Origin: Desulfamplus magnetovallimortis
GTDB taxonomy: Bacteria > Desulfobacterota > Desulfobacteria > Desulfobacterales > Desulfobacteraceae
Assembly: GCF_900170035.1 (NCBI RefSeq)
Contig: NZ_LT828553.1
Coordinates: forward strand, 54,240-118,239
Reading direction: 5' to 3'
Length of the DNA stretch: 64,000 nt
Below are positions 17,110-26,949 of the stretch, in pieces. Every line of letters starts with the position of its first letter. Within the stretch, counting starts at the first letter, position 1. The notes under the pieces were generated by a model that saw only the letters and a program-made list of their open reading frames with translations, did not search any database and had not been told where the DNA came from. A program made the translations under genes and the position numbers.

Positions 17110-17122
17110 TGGTAGTCTTGTT

Positions 17123-18279
17123 TTATTCAATAATTTTCCATGTTCCATCTTTAATTTCAACCATTACAAACGCATCTGATGAAAGACCGTTGTGGTCGGA
17201 ATCTGAAAAATTGAATTCTCCACTGACACCAACATGGTTCTGGATGGATTCAAGGGCTGCTCTTATTTTTCCTTGTCTCCATCGCTGCCCTTAATGGCCT
17301 TTGCAAGCAGGTTTACAGCATCATAGGCATATCCTCCAAATCCAGATACATTGCTGTTATACTTGGCTTTATAGTCAGCTTCATATTTTTCCAGAATAGG
17401 TTTCTGGGCATCATCATCCGGAAGAAGAGCAGTTACAAGAATTTTTCCTGTGGGAAGCATTATGCCCTCTGAAGCATCGCCTGCAAGTTCGATGAATTTT
17501 GGAGATGCAACACCGTGACTTTGATATAAGGGGATATCAATTTTAAGCTGTTTTGCATTTTTTGCAACAACAGCAGGGCCTGGATTTGTTCCCCAGCAGA
17601 CAATGGCATCAGGAGAAGCTGATTTGATTTTTGTAAGCTGGGCAGTGGTGTCTGTATCCTTGGCTCCGAAACTTTCTGCAAGAACAACCTCTATGCCAAA
17701 AGCTGATGCCTGTTCCATAAGCTGGTTTTTGCCGCTTTCTCCAAATGCATTGGCAACGGTTATAATACCAATTTTCTTTATACCTCTGGCCTGCATCTGT
17801 TTATAGACAGCAGCCACAGCAAGAAGGTCGCTCTGGGCAGTTTTAAATACCCAGGGTTTGACAGGAGAAGTAATTGCAACGCCTGCGGCACAGCTTATAA
17901 GGGGAACCTGTGCTCTTTCAACAAAATTGACAATGGCAAGGGTTGTCGGGGTGGTGCTTGGGCCTATGATTGCAAGCACGTTATCCTTGTGCAGAAGTTT
18001 GTTGACAGCACTTACAGCTTTTGCAGGATCTCCCTCGGAATCATAGATTATTGCTTCAAGCATATGCCCGTCAATACCACCTGCTGCATTTATCTGTTCA
18101 ATCATCATCTCCATGGTTTTCTGTTCAGGATCTCCGAGAAATGATGCCCTGCCTGTGGATGAGAATATTCCGCCAATTTTGTAAACAGATTCGGCCATTG
18201 CCCATGATGTGGAAACAAGGCACAATATAATTGTCACAAGAACTGCCTTCATTGAATTTGCTCTGATTTTTCTTTGCAT
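17123..18279 (-). CDS. livK: Liv-type substrate-binding protein LivK, frameshifted near its end
   Basis: ATG at 18279 follows GAGAGG and begins a signal peptide (about 1-33, ending W-A-M-A). The periplasmic-binding fold is clear from YKIGGIFSSTGRASFLGDPE through GFGGYAYDAVNLLAKAIKG. The frame stops at 17263 after SDGDKEK, but the missing family C-terminus continues one frame over to 17123: IRAALESIQNHVGVSGEFNF, then the DHNGLSSDAFVMVEIKDGTW segment. The break lies at a run of five A (T on the plus strand, 17266-17270); six A would give DKEKIRAALES and an intact 385-residue protein. It is the first gene of the importer and should be the specificity component. Either the last 47 residues are lost or the base is missing from the assembly. 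Confidence 0.88.
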
Positions 18280-18831
18280 TTGATACCTCTCTTTAAATAG
18301 TGATTTTGGAAAGAATCCTGAACTTGTTGGCCTGCCTGATTCATCCATAAAAAAATTCGGAATTCATTGCCTGACCTTCAAGACTTTTATATGAAAATAT
18401 TTCTAAAAACAAGTTCTTACAAAGTTATTCATATAAAAAAAGGAAATTTTATGTTCATATTGAATGTTCATATTGACTGATAACAAAGCAGGTGAATAAA
18501 ATAAGTATATATGTTATCTTCATTTGATAAATTTCTGATGCACCTATTAAAAATACGATTTCATTTTTTAATAATACCTAACTCTTTGAAATTATTAATA
18601 GCAATTCTGGTTTTTTAGACTTTTCAAAAGACATAAAGAATTAAAATTGCTATCTTTTGCCCATAAAAATGATAAACAACTTCTTAATTAATAGGTTTTG
18701 ATAAACTTACCCAAACTCCCCCTCTACATTACTGGAGAGGAGGCTGGGGTGAAGTGAAAAAACAAGTTCTTAAAAAACAATTAATAAGGATATGGAGTAT
18801 ATCTTTAAACCAATAAAAACAGGAACAAATC
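18280..18831. other. intergenic region between livK and the efflux operon
   Basis: A 550-bp divergent gap that must hold both promoters. It is very AT-rich. I see a partial family F match around 18575-18615 (GAAATTATTAATAGCAAT) and a G/C-rich hairpin-like patch at 18716-18757 (CTCCCCCTC / GAGGCTGGGG type) also found near 60610. No gene and no convincing operator was found. Confidence 0.5.
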
Positions 18832-20421
18832 ATGATGAAAAAATCTTTTTTTAAACCTTTGGGAGCTATTTTCTTTAAAACTAAAAATATTTTGGGAGTT
18901 TCATCTATTGCAATAGTTGATTTTGTCAGTTTTTGCATTGCAGTTATAACTGTGTTGACGATCTTCTTCTCTCCTGGAATTTCAGATACTTCAACTGCTT
19001 TAGCTGATGAAACATCTTCACTTGCTTTAAAACTTGATCTTGAAACTGTAATGAAGGATGCCATTGAAAACAATCTTGCACTGAAGGTATCCCGTATGAC
19101 TCCGCAAAAGGAGAAAGAGAATATTCAGGTGGCGGAATCCATTTTTGATCCTGTAGTCACAGCCGGAGTAAATGCAGATGACCAGGAGACATGGAATGAG
19201 CCCATTGACAGTGATGCCATTAAGGTTTCAGGTGAGGCTTCTGTATCAAAATTCATGCCTTCCGGTACAACTGTTTCATTGAGTCTTAAGGCTTTAGACA
19301 GCACAGCAGAGACAGAAGGTGTTGGTGACACAGGCGGCAGTTACGTTCAAGGAGCCCTTGCAGTGAGTCACCCTCTTATGAAAAACAGGGGAGAGGATGT
19401 CAACAGGCGAAATATAAAACTTGCTGAAAATCAGTATCAGAAATCGGAAATGGAGTTGAAGCAGGCTGTAATTGATACTCTTTCAACTGCCCAGACACTC
19501 TACTGGAGTTACTACAACACCCTTGACTCTCTCAAGGTGTATGAACAGTCCCTTGAACTTGCCCGCCGTTTTATTAAGGAAGTTGAAGAGAAGGTAAAAA
19601 TGGGCAGTGCTGCCCGTCTTGATATTCTCCAGGCACGATCAGAAGTTGCATCAAGGGAGACTGAAGTCATAACAGCCGGCAATAATGTGCTGAACAGCAG
19701 AGAGACACTGCTCACTTATATTTATGGAGAGGCAGACCCCAATGTGGCTGTGGAGTGCATAACCCCTCCATCCATACCATCAATGGCAATTGAGGGGTTT
19801 GACGAAGCACGGCTGATTGACATGGCGCTTGAACTTAGAACCGACTATCTGTCAACCGTAGTTGACCTTGATTCTGCGGATGTCAATCTTGTCTATTATA
19901 AAAATCAGATGCAGCCCCAGCTTGATATTGGCGCCTCTTTTGTAGTTAATGATGCACAGGCAGACAACGAGGCTTATGACTCAGGTGAATATAAAAATTA
20001 TTACTATGGCGGTGTTGGGGTGACCCTTGCGTTTCCCTGGGGACTTAAAGGCGAAAAGGCGAGCTTTGCCTCTGCAAAGCTTGGCAAAAAACAGCTTCAA
20101 ATCAGCAGAGATGCAGTTAAATCAGCTATTATCCTTGATGTCAGGACAGCTCTCAGGGATCTTACAGCGTCTGTAAAACGCTACGAGACAGCCCGCCTTG
20201 CAAGCCGATATTCAAGCGAGTCCTTAGATGCAGAGCAGGTTAAATTCAGAAACGGTCTCTCCACAAGTTACAATGTTTTACTTTATCAGCGAGATCTTAC
20301 AAATGCAAGGGTTAAAGAGGTGGAAGCTGAAATTGCCTGTCAGATAGCCCTGATAACCCTTTATCAGGCTGTTGGAAACACTCTTGAAGAGAATAATATT
20401 TCCCTTGAAGATTCAATATGA
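18832..20421 (+). CDS. TolC-family outer-membrane efflux protein
   Basis: 529 residues, ATG with CAGGAA upstream. A long N-terminal hydrophobic region (to about residue 60, ending ADETSS) serves as signal. The rest has the TolC layout: two similar halves, each a long helical hairpin with beta-barrel strands. Recognisable segments are LETVMKDAIENNLALKVSRM at the start, GSAARLDILQARSEVASRE in the first half and GLSTSYNVLLYQRDL in the second, the paired positions of the family. It forms the outer-membrane tunnel for the adaptor and RND pump encoded downstream on the same strand. A 365-bp repeat-filled spacer separates it from the adaptor gene, which is unusual within one operon. Confidence 0.9.
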   Translation: MMKKSFFKPLGAIFFKTKNILGVSSIAIVDFVSFCIAVITVLTIFFSPGISDTSTALADETSSLALKLDLETVMKDAIENNLALKVSRMTPQKEKENIQVAESIFDPVVTAGVNADDQETWNEPIDSDAIKVSGEASVSKFMPSGTTVSLSLKALDSTAETEGVGDTGGSYVQGALAVSHPLMKNRGEDVNRRNIKLAENQYQKSEMELKQAVIDTLSTAQTLYWSYYNTLDSLKVYEQSLELARRFIKEVEEKVKMGSAARLDILQARSEVASRETEVITAGNNVLNSRETLLTYIYGEADPNVAVECITPPSIPSMAIEGFDEARLIDMALELRTDYLSTVVDLDSADVNLVYYKNQMQPQLDIGASFVVNDAQADNEAYDSGEYKNYYYGGVGVTLAFPWGLKGEKASFASAKLGKKQLQISRDAVKSAIILDVRTALRDLTASVKRYETARLASRYSSESLDAEQVKFRNGLSTSYNVLLYQRDLTNARVKEVEAEIACQIALITLYQAVGNTLEENNISLEDSI

Positions 20422-20432
20422 CATATCTGAAT

Positions 20433-20500
20433 GACTCAAAATCGACACATATTGTCTTTTAAAACTTGTTGATACTGTCTAAATCAGGATGCCCAGGATC
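20433..20500. repeat. half of a family B repeat
   Basis: Starts ACTCAAAATCGACACA and runs to AAATCAGGATGCCCAGGAT, where family C sequence abruptly begins. The right half of the B element is absent, which suggests that family C inserted into it or that the two recombined. Confidence 0.65.
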
Positions 20501-20785
20501 CTTCGATTGTGGCGGGCATCCGCCATGTACGTTTTTATAAGAAAGTCCCCGTCTTTTAAGGTTCTAAGGACTTTCATGCTTCGTTGTGGCAGGTGTGTCT
20601 GCCATGGCCGTTTATATGAAAGTCTCAATAAATAGCTGTTTTTAAAACGACTTTCATTTCTTCGATTGTGGCGGACATCCGCCATGTACGTTATATGAAA
20701 GTCTCCGTAATAGGCTGTTTTAAAAACGACTTTCATCCCTTCGATTGTGGCGGTAATCCGCCATGTTGGTTATATGGAGAATTTT
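20500..20785. repeat. tandem family C repeats, four copies
   Basis: Four copies of a unit of about 80 bp. Each starts CTTCGATTGTGGCGG, has a short GGCGGnnATCCGCC-type palindrome, then CATGTACG, and ends with TATGAAAGTCTC and AACGACTTTCAT as an inverted pair. Starts are near 20500, 20579, 20660 and 20738. The last copy ends two bases before the adaptor start codon and supplies part of its leader. A single copy lies at 36160. Confidence 0.8.
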
Positions 20786-20786
20786 T

Positions 20787-22349
20787 ATGAAAACAGCAAA
20801 AAAACTACTTATTGTTATCCCGATTGTCTGCGGCATCATGGTCTTCATGTACATGAAAAAGAACAGAACTGTTCCGGTCAGGCTTGATGCAAAGGAGAGG
20901 ATAAGAACTGTGCGGGTGATATCCCTTGAGAAGATGGATGTCATCCCCCGTGCAACAGGCTATGGGTATGTGGAACCTGCCCAGTCATGGGATGCAATAT
21001 CCGAGGTCAGCGGCAAGGTTATTGAGGTTCATCCATATCTTAAAAAAGGTTTTTTTATCAATAAGGGAGAGCGACTTCTTAGAATAGATACTGCAACCTA
21101 TGGCCTTGCTGAATCCAGGGGCAAGGCAGAGGTTATGAATGTTGATGCTCAACTAAAGGAACTTGAACAATCCCGCGAGAATACCCGCCGACTTCTTGAA
21201 ATTGAAAAACGATCTTTAAACATATCAGCCCAGGAGCTGGAGAGGAAAAGAGGGCTTTTCAAAAAGGGCTACATATCTGAGTCAGAGATGGAAAATGAAG
21301 AGAAGCGTTTTCTTGCCCAGCAGACAACCGTAAATAACCTTCAGAACTCCCTTGACCTTTTTCCAGCCCAGAGAAAGGCTCTTCTTGCACGAAAGGATTC
21401 TGGAGAACTTACCCTTACAGAGCGCCAGCTTGACGTTGCAAAAACAGAAATCATAGCACCTTTTGACTGCCGTCTTTCACTTGTAAATGTTGAACTTAAT
21501 CAGTATGCAGCACCAGGTTCCCTTCTTTTAAGAGCAGAAAGCATCCACAGCGTTGAAATACCTGTCCAGATTACACCACAGACATTTATGACACTTTTAC
21601 CCAAGATAGATAAATCCTTTATGCCAGGAGAGCTTTCCATTGAAACCATAAGAAAAGCAATAGGTATTTCAGCATTGGTGCGTCTTCCTATACAGGGGAA
21701 GGAAATTACATGGCAGGGGCTTTTTTCGCGTACAAGCGAATCAATGGATTTGACCACAGGGGCATTAACTATATTTGTCACAGTGGATGAACCCTATGGC
21801 AATGTAATACCTGGCAAACGCCCTCCATTGATTACCAATATGTATGTTGAGGTTGAACTTCGCGGCAAAAGCGTGCCGGAACGTTATGTTGTTCCATCTT
21901 CTGCGGTTCATGAAGGAGTTGAAACCGGCAATATATCCAATGAAGAGGATATGAAAGTAGCTGATGAAGGAAGCAAGAATATTTCAAGGAAAGTAGGAGA
22001 AGTTGGCAGCTCCTCTGTAATATATATTGCAGACAGCAAAAATAGACTTAAAACAAGAAAAGTTAATGTTGCCTACAGGATTAAGGATATGGCTGTTCTT
22101 GAACAGGATTTCATGGGTTTGGAGCAAGGCGAATTCCTTGTGACAAGCGATCTTGTTCCTGCAATAGAGGGAATGCTTTTAAATCCTGTTCGGGATATAA
22201 CTACTGAAAATAAAATAAAATCAGAGGCGTCAGGAAAAACATCAGAGGCAACAGAAATAACACCAAATGCCTCAGGAATAACATCAACGGCATCGGGAAT
22301 AACATCAAAGATCTCAGAAACAGCATCAGAGGCAGATAAAAAAGAATAA
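20787..22349 (+). CDS. RND efflux periplasmic adaptor (HlyD/AcrA family)
   Basis: ATG at 20787 has GGAGA upstream, so 520 residues. One N-terminal membrane segment or signal (about 6-22), then a biotinyl-lipoyl-like domain (SEVSGKVIEVHPYLKKGFFINKGERLLRID), a coiled-coil hairpin (about 105-200), the second half of the lipoyl domain (KTEIIAPFDCRL) and beta-barrel domains. It would bridge the RND pump and TolC. The last 45 residues are an added Ser/Thr/Ala-rich tail made of imperfect units of about seven residues (ASGITST, ASGITSK, ...), another instance of the tandem peptide repeats in this window. Confidence 0.9.
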   Translation: MKTAKKLLIVIPIVCGIMVFMYMKKNRTVPVRLDAKERIRTVRVISLEKMDVIPRATGYGYVEPAQSWDAISEVSGKVIEVHPYLKKGFFINKGERLLRIDTATYGLAESRGKAEVMNVDAQLKELEQSRENTRRLLEIEKRSLNISAQELERKRGLFKKGYISESEMENEEKRFLAQQTTVNNLQNSLDLFPAQRKALLARKDSGELTLTERQLDVAKTEIIAPFDCRLSLVNVELNQYAAPGSLLLRAESIHSVEIPVQITPQTFMTLLPKIDKSFMPGELSIETIRKAIGISALVRLPIQGKEITWQGLFSRTSESMDLTTGALTIFVTVDEPYGNVIPGKRPPLITNMYVEVELRGKSVPERYVVPSSAVHEGVETGNISNEEDMKVADEGSKNISRKVGEVGSSSVIYIADSKNRLKTRKVNVAYRIKDMAVLEQDFMGLEQGEFLVTSDLVPAIEGMLLNPVRDITTENKIKSEASGKTSEATEITPNASGITSTASGITSKISETASEADKKE

Positions 22350-22382
22350 AAAAATTTGCTGCAACAGGGAAGGAGAGTTGAT

Positions 22383-25300
22383 ATGAAGGCCATTAAAAAC
22401 GGCATCGACTTTCTGTGTGCCCATCCAACTGCATCAAACCTTCTTATGATGCTCTTTATTGCCCTTGGTCTTATCACAATTAAAGATCTTCGGCGTGAGA
22501 CCTTTCCTGACTTTTCCACCGATGCTGTGGAGATAACTGCAATATATCCTGGTGCCACTGCCGAGGATCTTGAATCTTCGGTGTGTCGGCGCATAGAGGA
22601 TGCCATAGAGCAGGTAAGCAATATTGACAGAATTGAAAGTACGGCACGGGAGAACTCGGCAAGCGTTGTTGTTGAGATGAAAGAAGATGGTGATGTCATT
22701 GAGTTTTTTAATGATATTAAGACAGATGTGGAAGCCATAAGTGATTTTCCTGATGAAGTTGAAGAGCTTGTGATCAAGAGAATTAACCGCACAGATCAAG
22801 TGGTATCCGTTGCTGTTACAGGTCCTATGAGTGATCTTCACCTTAAGCTTTACTGTGAATCGCTAAAGGACAGAATAAAGCAGCTTGACCTTGTATCACA
22901 AGTGACCCTGCTTGGTTTTTCTGATCACGAATTTTTAATAGAGATTCCCTTCTATCAAATGATGCGCCTGGGGCTTTCTGTCTCTGATATCAGGGAAACT
23001 GTTGCTGCACAGAGTATTGATCTTCCAGCCGGAAGCCTTGAGACCGATGAAAATGATATTTTGATAAGATTTACAGAGGAGCGAAGAAGCATACCTGAAC
23101 TGGCGGAACTTGTTATTGTCTCAACTTCAAACGGAGCTGAAATAAAACTTGGAGAGATAGCCCGTATCACTGATCAATATACCAATGATGAAAACAAAAT
23201 TATTTTCAATGGAAGACGTGCAGGACTTCTTCAGATAAACAAGACAAAATCGGAAGATTCTCTGAGGATTATGGATGAGGTCAAAGCTTTTATTGATAAA
23301 GAAAAACTTATGGCACCTCCCGAAGTATCCTTTGTTATAACTCAAAATGTCTCAAAAGTTGTACGGGATCGTCTTCAGATGCTTGTAAAGAATGGCATTC
23401 AGGGGTTGACTCTTGTCTTTATTGCAATGCTCTGCTTTTTTCCGTTCAGATTCTCTTTCTGGGTTACAATGGGATTACCTGTCTCTTTTTTTATGACATT
23501 CTTTTTCATGAAGCATATAAACTTTTCAATAAATATGCTTTCCATGGTCGGTCTTTTAATAGGGCTTGGACTTCTGATGGATGATGCAATTGTCATTGCT
23601 GAAAATATTGCAGCTCATCTGGAAAAGGGTAAAAAGGCTTTTAATGCTGTTGTTGACGGTATAAGTGAGGTTGCAGCAGGGGTTTTTTCTTCATATCTTA
23701 CCACCCTTTTCATATTTGGCTCACTTGCCTTAAGCATGAGCGGAGATATCGGAAAGGTACTTTATGCCATACCGGTTGTCTTGATTTTAACCCTTTCCGT
23801 GAGCCTTGTGGAGGCTTTTTGTATTTTGCCGAATCATCTGTTCCATTCATTGAGGCATGCTGATTCCGGTATGCCCAAAAATTTTTTTAGCAAAAAGATG
23901 GATATCTTGATTGACTGGCTGCGGGAAAAAATTTTGGGAAATATCGTGGATGTTGTGGTCTCATGGCGATATCTTTTTGTTGGTATTGTCATTTGTGTGT
24001 TTATTCTCTCCATCTCAATGATTGTTGGCGGGCATCTTAAAATCAGGGCATTTCCTGATATTGACGGCGATGTTCTCCAGGCAAGAGTACTTCTTCCACA
24101 GGGAACTCCCCTTAAAAGGACAGAAGCTGTTGTGCAAAAGCTTGTTTCAGCAGCAGAGCAGGTGAACAGTGAATTTAAGCCATCCCAGCCAGGAGGTGTT
24201 GATCTTGTTGAAAACATATCAGCTATTTTCAGCACAAATGCAGATGCCGGAGAAAACGGTCCACATGTGGCAACAATATCCCTTGACATGTTGAGTGCTG
24301 AAAAGAGAACCACATCAATGGATGACATAACAGCAAGGTGGCGTGAAATAACAGGTGATGTTCCAGATTGTATAAATATTGCCTACAAGGAGCCAAGCAT
24401 CGGCCCTGGTGGTCTTGCCATTGAAATTCGCCTTCAGGGTGAAAATTTTGATGACTTGAAACTTGCATCAACCAAGCTTATCAACTGGTTGTATGCCTAT
24501 GAAGGAGTTCAAGATTTAGATGATGATCTAAGACCCGGAAAACCTGAGATCCAGATTCGCCTTAAACCAGGAGCCAGGGTAAGAGGATTTGATGCAAAGA
24601 GCATTGCCGCTCAGTTGAGAAGCGCCTTTTATGGTTCCACAGCCAATGAAATTCTTGTTGGAGATGAATCCTATGAGGTAAATGTCCGTATTGCAGAGAG
24701 TGACAGAGATAATATCCCTGCTCTTCAAAACTTTTATGTAATTGGTAGAAATGGTGAAAAAGTTCCGCTTGTATCTGTGGCAACAATTGAACAGACCAGA
24801 GGATATGCAGGGATAAGGCGCATAAATTCCATGAGAACAGTTACAGTTACAGGGGATGTGGATACCAGATTTGCCAATGCATCACAGGTTATCAATGACA
24901 CCCGTCAAAGATTTATTCCCAAGCTTCAAAAGGAATTTCCAGATATAAAAGTAATTACTGAAGGGCAAGAAAAAGAGACCAAGGAGTCCATGGGCGGGAT
25001 GATAAAGGCTCTGCTTATTGGTATTTTTGGAATATTTTGCATTTTGAGTTTTCAATTCAAATCATATATTGAGCCTATGGTGGTGATGGTTACCATTCCA
25101 TTTGCTTTTATTGGTGTGGTGTGGGGGCATATATTGATGGGCATTGACCTTTGCATGCCAAGTATCATGGGTTTTGTCTCCCTTGCAGGTATTGTTGTCA
25201 ATGATTCAATTCTGCTGGTAACATTCATTAAGAGCAACATGGAAAACGGGGAGAGGGCAGCCATTGCAGCAAGGATTGCAAGCAGGGAGAGATTCAGGGC

Positions 25301-25484
25301 TGTATTGTTGACTTCCGTCACCACAATTGCAGGGCTTTTACCACTTCTTGCAGAGCGCAGCATGCAGGCACAGATTTTGATTCCCCTTGCATGCTCCATT
25401 GTCTTTGGACTTCTGGCATCAACAGTTCTTGTGTTGCTTGTGGTGCCTTCGCTCTATTCAATTCTTGGGGATTTTAGAGAATAG
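22383..25484 (+). CDS. RND-family efflux pump permease (AcrB-like)
   Basis: ATG at 22383 has AGGAGA upstream; the in-frame TTG at 22356 is rejected. The 1033-residue protein has the AcrB layout: 12 predicted membrane segments in two halves with two large periplasmic loops. The proton-relay region in TM4 reads GLLIGLGLLMDDAIVIAENI, retaining the Asp-Asp pair. The matching TM10 stretch is SLAGIVVNDSILLVTFIKSN. It starts 33 bp after the adaptor and would pump its substrate from periplasm or inner membrane through TolC. The substrate (drug, metal or lipid) cannot be told from sequence; there are no metal-binding Met clusters that would mark a CusA-type pump. Confidence 0.93.
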   Translation: MKAIKNGIDFLCAHPTASNLLMMLFIALGLITIKDLRRETFPDFSTDAVEITAIYPGATAEDLESSVCRRIEDAIEQVSNIDRIESTARENSASVVVEMKEDGDVIEFFNDIKTDVEAISDFPDEVEELVIKRINRTDQVVSVAVTGPMSDLHLKLYCESLKDRIKQLDLVSQVTLLGFSDHEFLIEIPFYQMMRLGLSVSDIRETVAAQSIDLPAGSLETDENDILIRFTEERRSIPELAELVIVSTSNGAEIKLGEIARITDQYTNDENKIIFNGRRAGLLQINKTKSEDSLRIMDEVKAFIDKEKLMAPPEVSFVITQNVSKVVRDRLQMLVKNGIQGLTLVFIAMLCFFPFRFSFWVTMGLPVSFFMTFFFMKHINFSINMLSMVGLLIGLGLLMDDAIVIAENIAAHLEKGKKAFNAVVDGISEVAAGVFSSYLTTLFIFGSLALSMSGDIGKVLYAIPVVLILTLSVSLVEAFCILPNHLFHSLRHADSGMPKNFFSKKMDILIDWLREKILGNIVDVVVSWRYLFVGIVICVFILSISMIVGGHLKIRAFPDIDGDVLQARVLLPQGTPLKRTEAVVQKLVSAAEQVNSEFKPSQPGGVDLVENISAIFSTNADAGENGPHVATISLDMLSAEKRTTSMDDITARWREITGDVPDCINIAYKEPSIGPGGLAIEIRLQGENFDDLKLASTKLINWLYAYEGVQDLDDDLRPGKPEIQIRLKPGARVRGFDAKSIAAQLRSAFYGSTANEILVGDESYEVNVRIAESDRDNIPALQNFYVIGRNGEKVPLVSVATIEQTRGYAGIRRINSMRTVTVTGDVDTRFANASQVINDTRQRFIPKLQKEFPDIKVITEGQEKETKESMGGMIKALLIGIFGIFCILSFQFKSYIEPMVVMVTIPFAFIGVVWGHILMGIDLCMPSIMGFVSLAGIVVNDSILLVTFIKSNMENGERAAIAARIASRERFRAVLLTSVTTIAGLLPLLAERSMQAQILIPLACSIVFGLLASTVLVLLVVPSLYSILGDFRE

Positions 25485-25500
25485 GATATTGGGGAAATAT

Positions 25501-25729
25501 TGAACCATGATTAAACGGGCATGATTGCGTATCAATCACCCCCAAATATAAAAATGATAGTCATTTTCACGGTAAAGGATTTAAGGATTAACATGATTTA
25601 AAAATTAACATGATTTAATAATCAGGTTAATCCCTTAATCATGAAAATCATGGTTCAGAAAAAGTGTAACCGATAAATGAAACATGCCAAAAAAGGCAAG
25701 GTAACTTTTGGGATAATATGAGGGATGCC
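25501..25729. repeat. family E repeat with family D inserted, plus family A remnant
   Basis: Family E arms TGAACCATGATTAA and TTAATCATGAAAATCATGG bracket 25501-25657. A family D element (AACGGGCATG ... CACGGTAAA, 25514-25576) sits just inside the left arm. A family A half (AAGTGTAACCGATAAATGAA) and a further decayed one end at 25729. This covers the whole gap between the RND pump and the isomerase-like gene. Confidence 0.7.
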
Positions 25730-25773
25730 CATGAAAGCACAGCTTTAGTGCCCGCCAAATTAAGGAGAGCTCA

Positions 25774-26547
25774 ATGAAAACAGGAATAATGAACAATCCG
25801 TCAAAATCAGTCTATGATGAGGCTGTTTTTTGTGGCAAAGCCGGTTTCGACTTTTTAGATTTAACCATCGAAGGACCTGAAGCCACAAACGTTGATGTTG
25901 CTCAATTGAAACCCATCCTTGAGTCCAGCGGTTTATTTGTCATAGGCCATACAGACCCCTGCCTTCCATATGCGTATCCTGTACAGGGAGTAAGGAATGC
26001 TTGTCTTGATGAACTGGAGAGATGTGCCAAGATATTTGCCACACTGGGGGCAAAGGTCATGAATATTCACCCCTGCTATTTTTGTCCGCCAGCCATGAGA
26101 AAGGATTTGGTCTTATTCAATATAGAGGCATTGCAACCTGTTGTTGAAATGGCTGCATCATATGGGCTTACGTTGGTACTTGAAAACTATAAAGCCCCAT
26201 TTGACAGGGTTTCTACCTTTAAAAAGATGTTGACAAAAGTGCCTGGTTTAAAACTGCATCTCGATTTCGGACATTTAAATTTTGGCAACGATAATTATGA
26301 TGTTTTTTGTCGGGAGCTGGGAGAAGAGATTTTACATGTCCACTTTTCTGACAACCGGGCAAGAGCCGATGACCATATGCCTCTTGGTGTAGGAAATGTG
26401 AATTGGCAAAAAGCAGTTGAGTCATTAAAGGCAACCGGTTACGATGGTACGATTACCCTGGAAATATTCTGCAATGATGCGAATATGCAGCACAAATATC
26501 TGGATTTGAGCCGAGATCTGATTCAGGAACTCTGGAAGGTAGTTTAA
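25774..26547 (+). CDS. sugar-phosphate isomerase/epimerase-like TIM-barrel protein
   Basis: 257 residues from an ATG preceded by AAGGAGAG. The sequence follows the xylose-isomerase-like / AP-endonuclease-2 barrel: AGFDFLDLTIEGPEA, LGAKVMNIHPCYFCPP, LVLENYKAPFDRVSTF (a metal-binding Glu), LKLHLDFGHLNFG (Asp and His), ILHVHFSDNRARADDHMPLG and ITLEIFCND near the end (final Glu). The metal-coordinating E, D, H, H and E residues are all present, so it is likely an active divalent-metal enzyme. It stands alone between repeat blocks, so no pathway can be assigned. Confidence 0.82.
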   Translation: MKTGIMNNPSKSVYDEAVFCGKAGFDFLDLTIEGPEATNVDVAQLKPILESSGLFVIGHTDPCLPYAYPVQGVRNACLDELERCAKIFATLGAKVMNIHPCYFCPPAMRKDLVLFNIEALQPVVEMAASYGLTLVLENYKAPFDRVSTFKKMLTKVPGLKLHLDFGHLNFGNDNYDVFCRELGEEILHVHFSDNRARADDHMPLGVGNVNWQKAVESLKATGYDGTITLEIFCNDANMQHKYLDLSRDLIQELWKVV

Positions 26548-26557
26548 CTCTTTTCCT

Positions 26558-26933
26558 AACTCGACATCTTATTGCTTTTTCAGAAGTTCTTGAATTTGTC
26601 TGAATCAGGATAACCAGGATAACCAGGATAACCAGGATAACCAGGATAACCAGGATAACCAGGATAACCAGGATAACCAGGATAACCAGGATAACCAGGA
26701 TAACCAGGATAACCAGGATAACCAGGATAACCAGGATAACCAGGATAACCAGGATAACCAGGATAACCAGGATAACCAGGATAACCAAGATAATCAGGAT
26801 AACCAAGATGGATAGGATGGATAGGATGTTCAGGATAGATATAATCCTGCCTTATCTTTGTTAATCTTGGGTATCCTGCCTGATTCAGACGGGATTGAGA
26901 AAACCCAAAAAATCATAGGTGGCTACTTTGAGT
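26558..26933. repeat. expanded family B repeat
   Basis: A family B element (left arm AACTCGACATCTTATTGC, right arm ATAGGTGGCTACTTTGAGT) swollen to 376 bp because its inner GGATAACCA unit has been amplified; see the tandem array entry. The opposite arm still has ATCCTGCCTGATTCAGAC. Confidence 0.85.
26608..26805. repeat. 9-bp tandem array GGATAACCA, 20 perfect copies
   Basis: From 26608 to 26787 the unit GGATAACCA repeats 20 times without a mismatch, followed by two decayed units to 26805. Other family B copies carry one to four units (for example around 46221), so this is a local expansion. The apparent open frame of Val-Ile-Leu on the minus strand is a by-product. Confidence 0.97.
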
Positions 26934-26949
26934 AGAGAGCAGAAAACAA

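Noticed and set aside
18832-25484. Heavy-metal (CusCBA) identity for the efflux system
   Set aside because: The RND protein lacks a recognisable Met-based metal path and the adaptor has no metal-binding N-terminus, so only a general RND call is supported.
26608-26805. CRISPR-like array
   Set aside because: Unit is 9 bp with no spacers and no cas genes nearby.
26453-26806. Open frame encoding a long Val-Ile-Leu repeat on the minus strand
   Set aside because: It is only the translation of the 9-bp GGATAACCA array and its flank; no ribosome site and it overlaps the end of a real gene.
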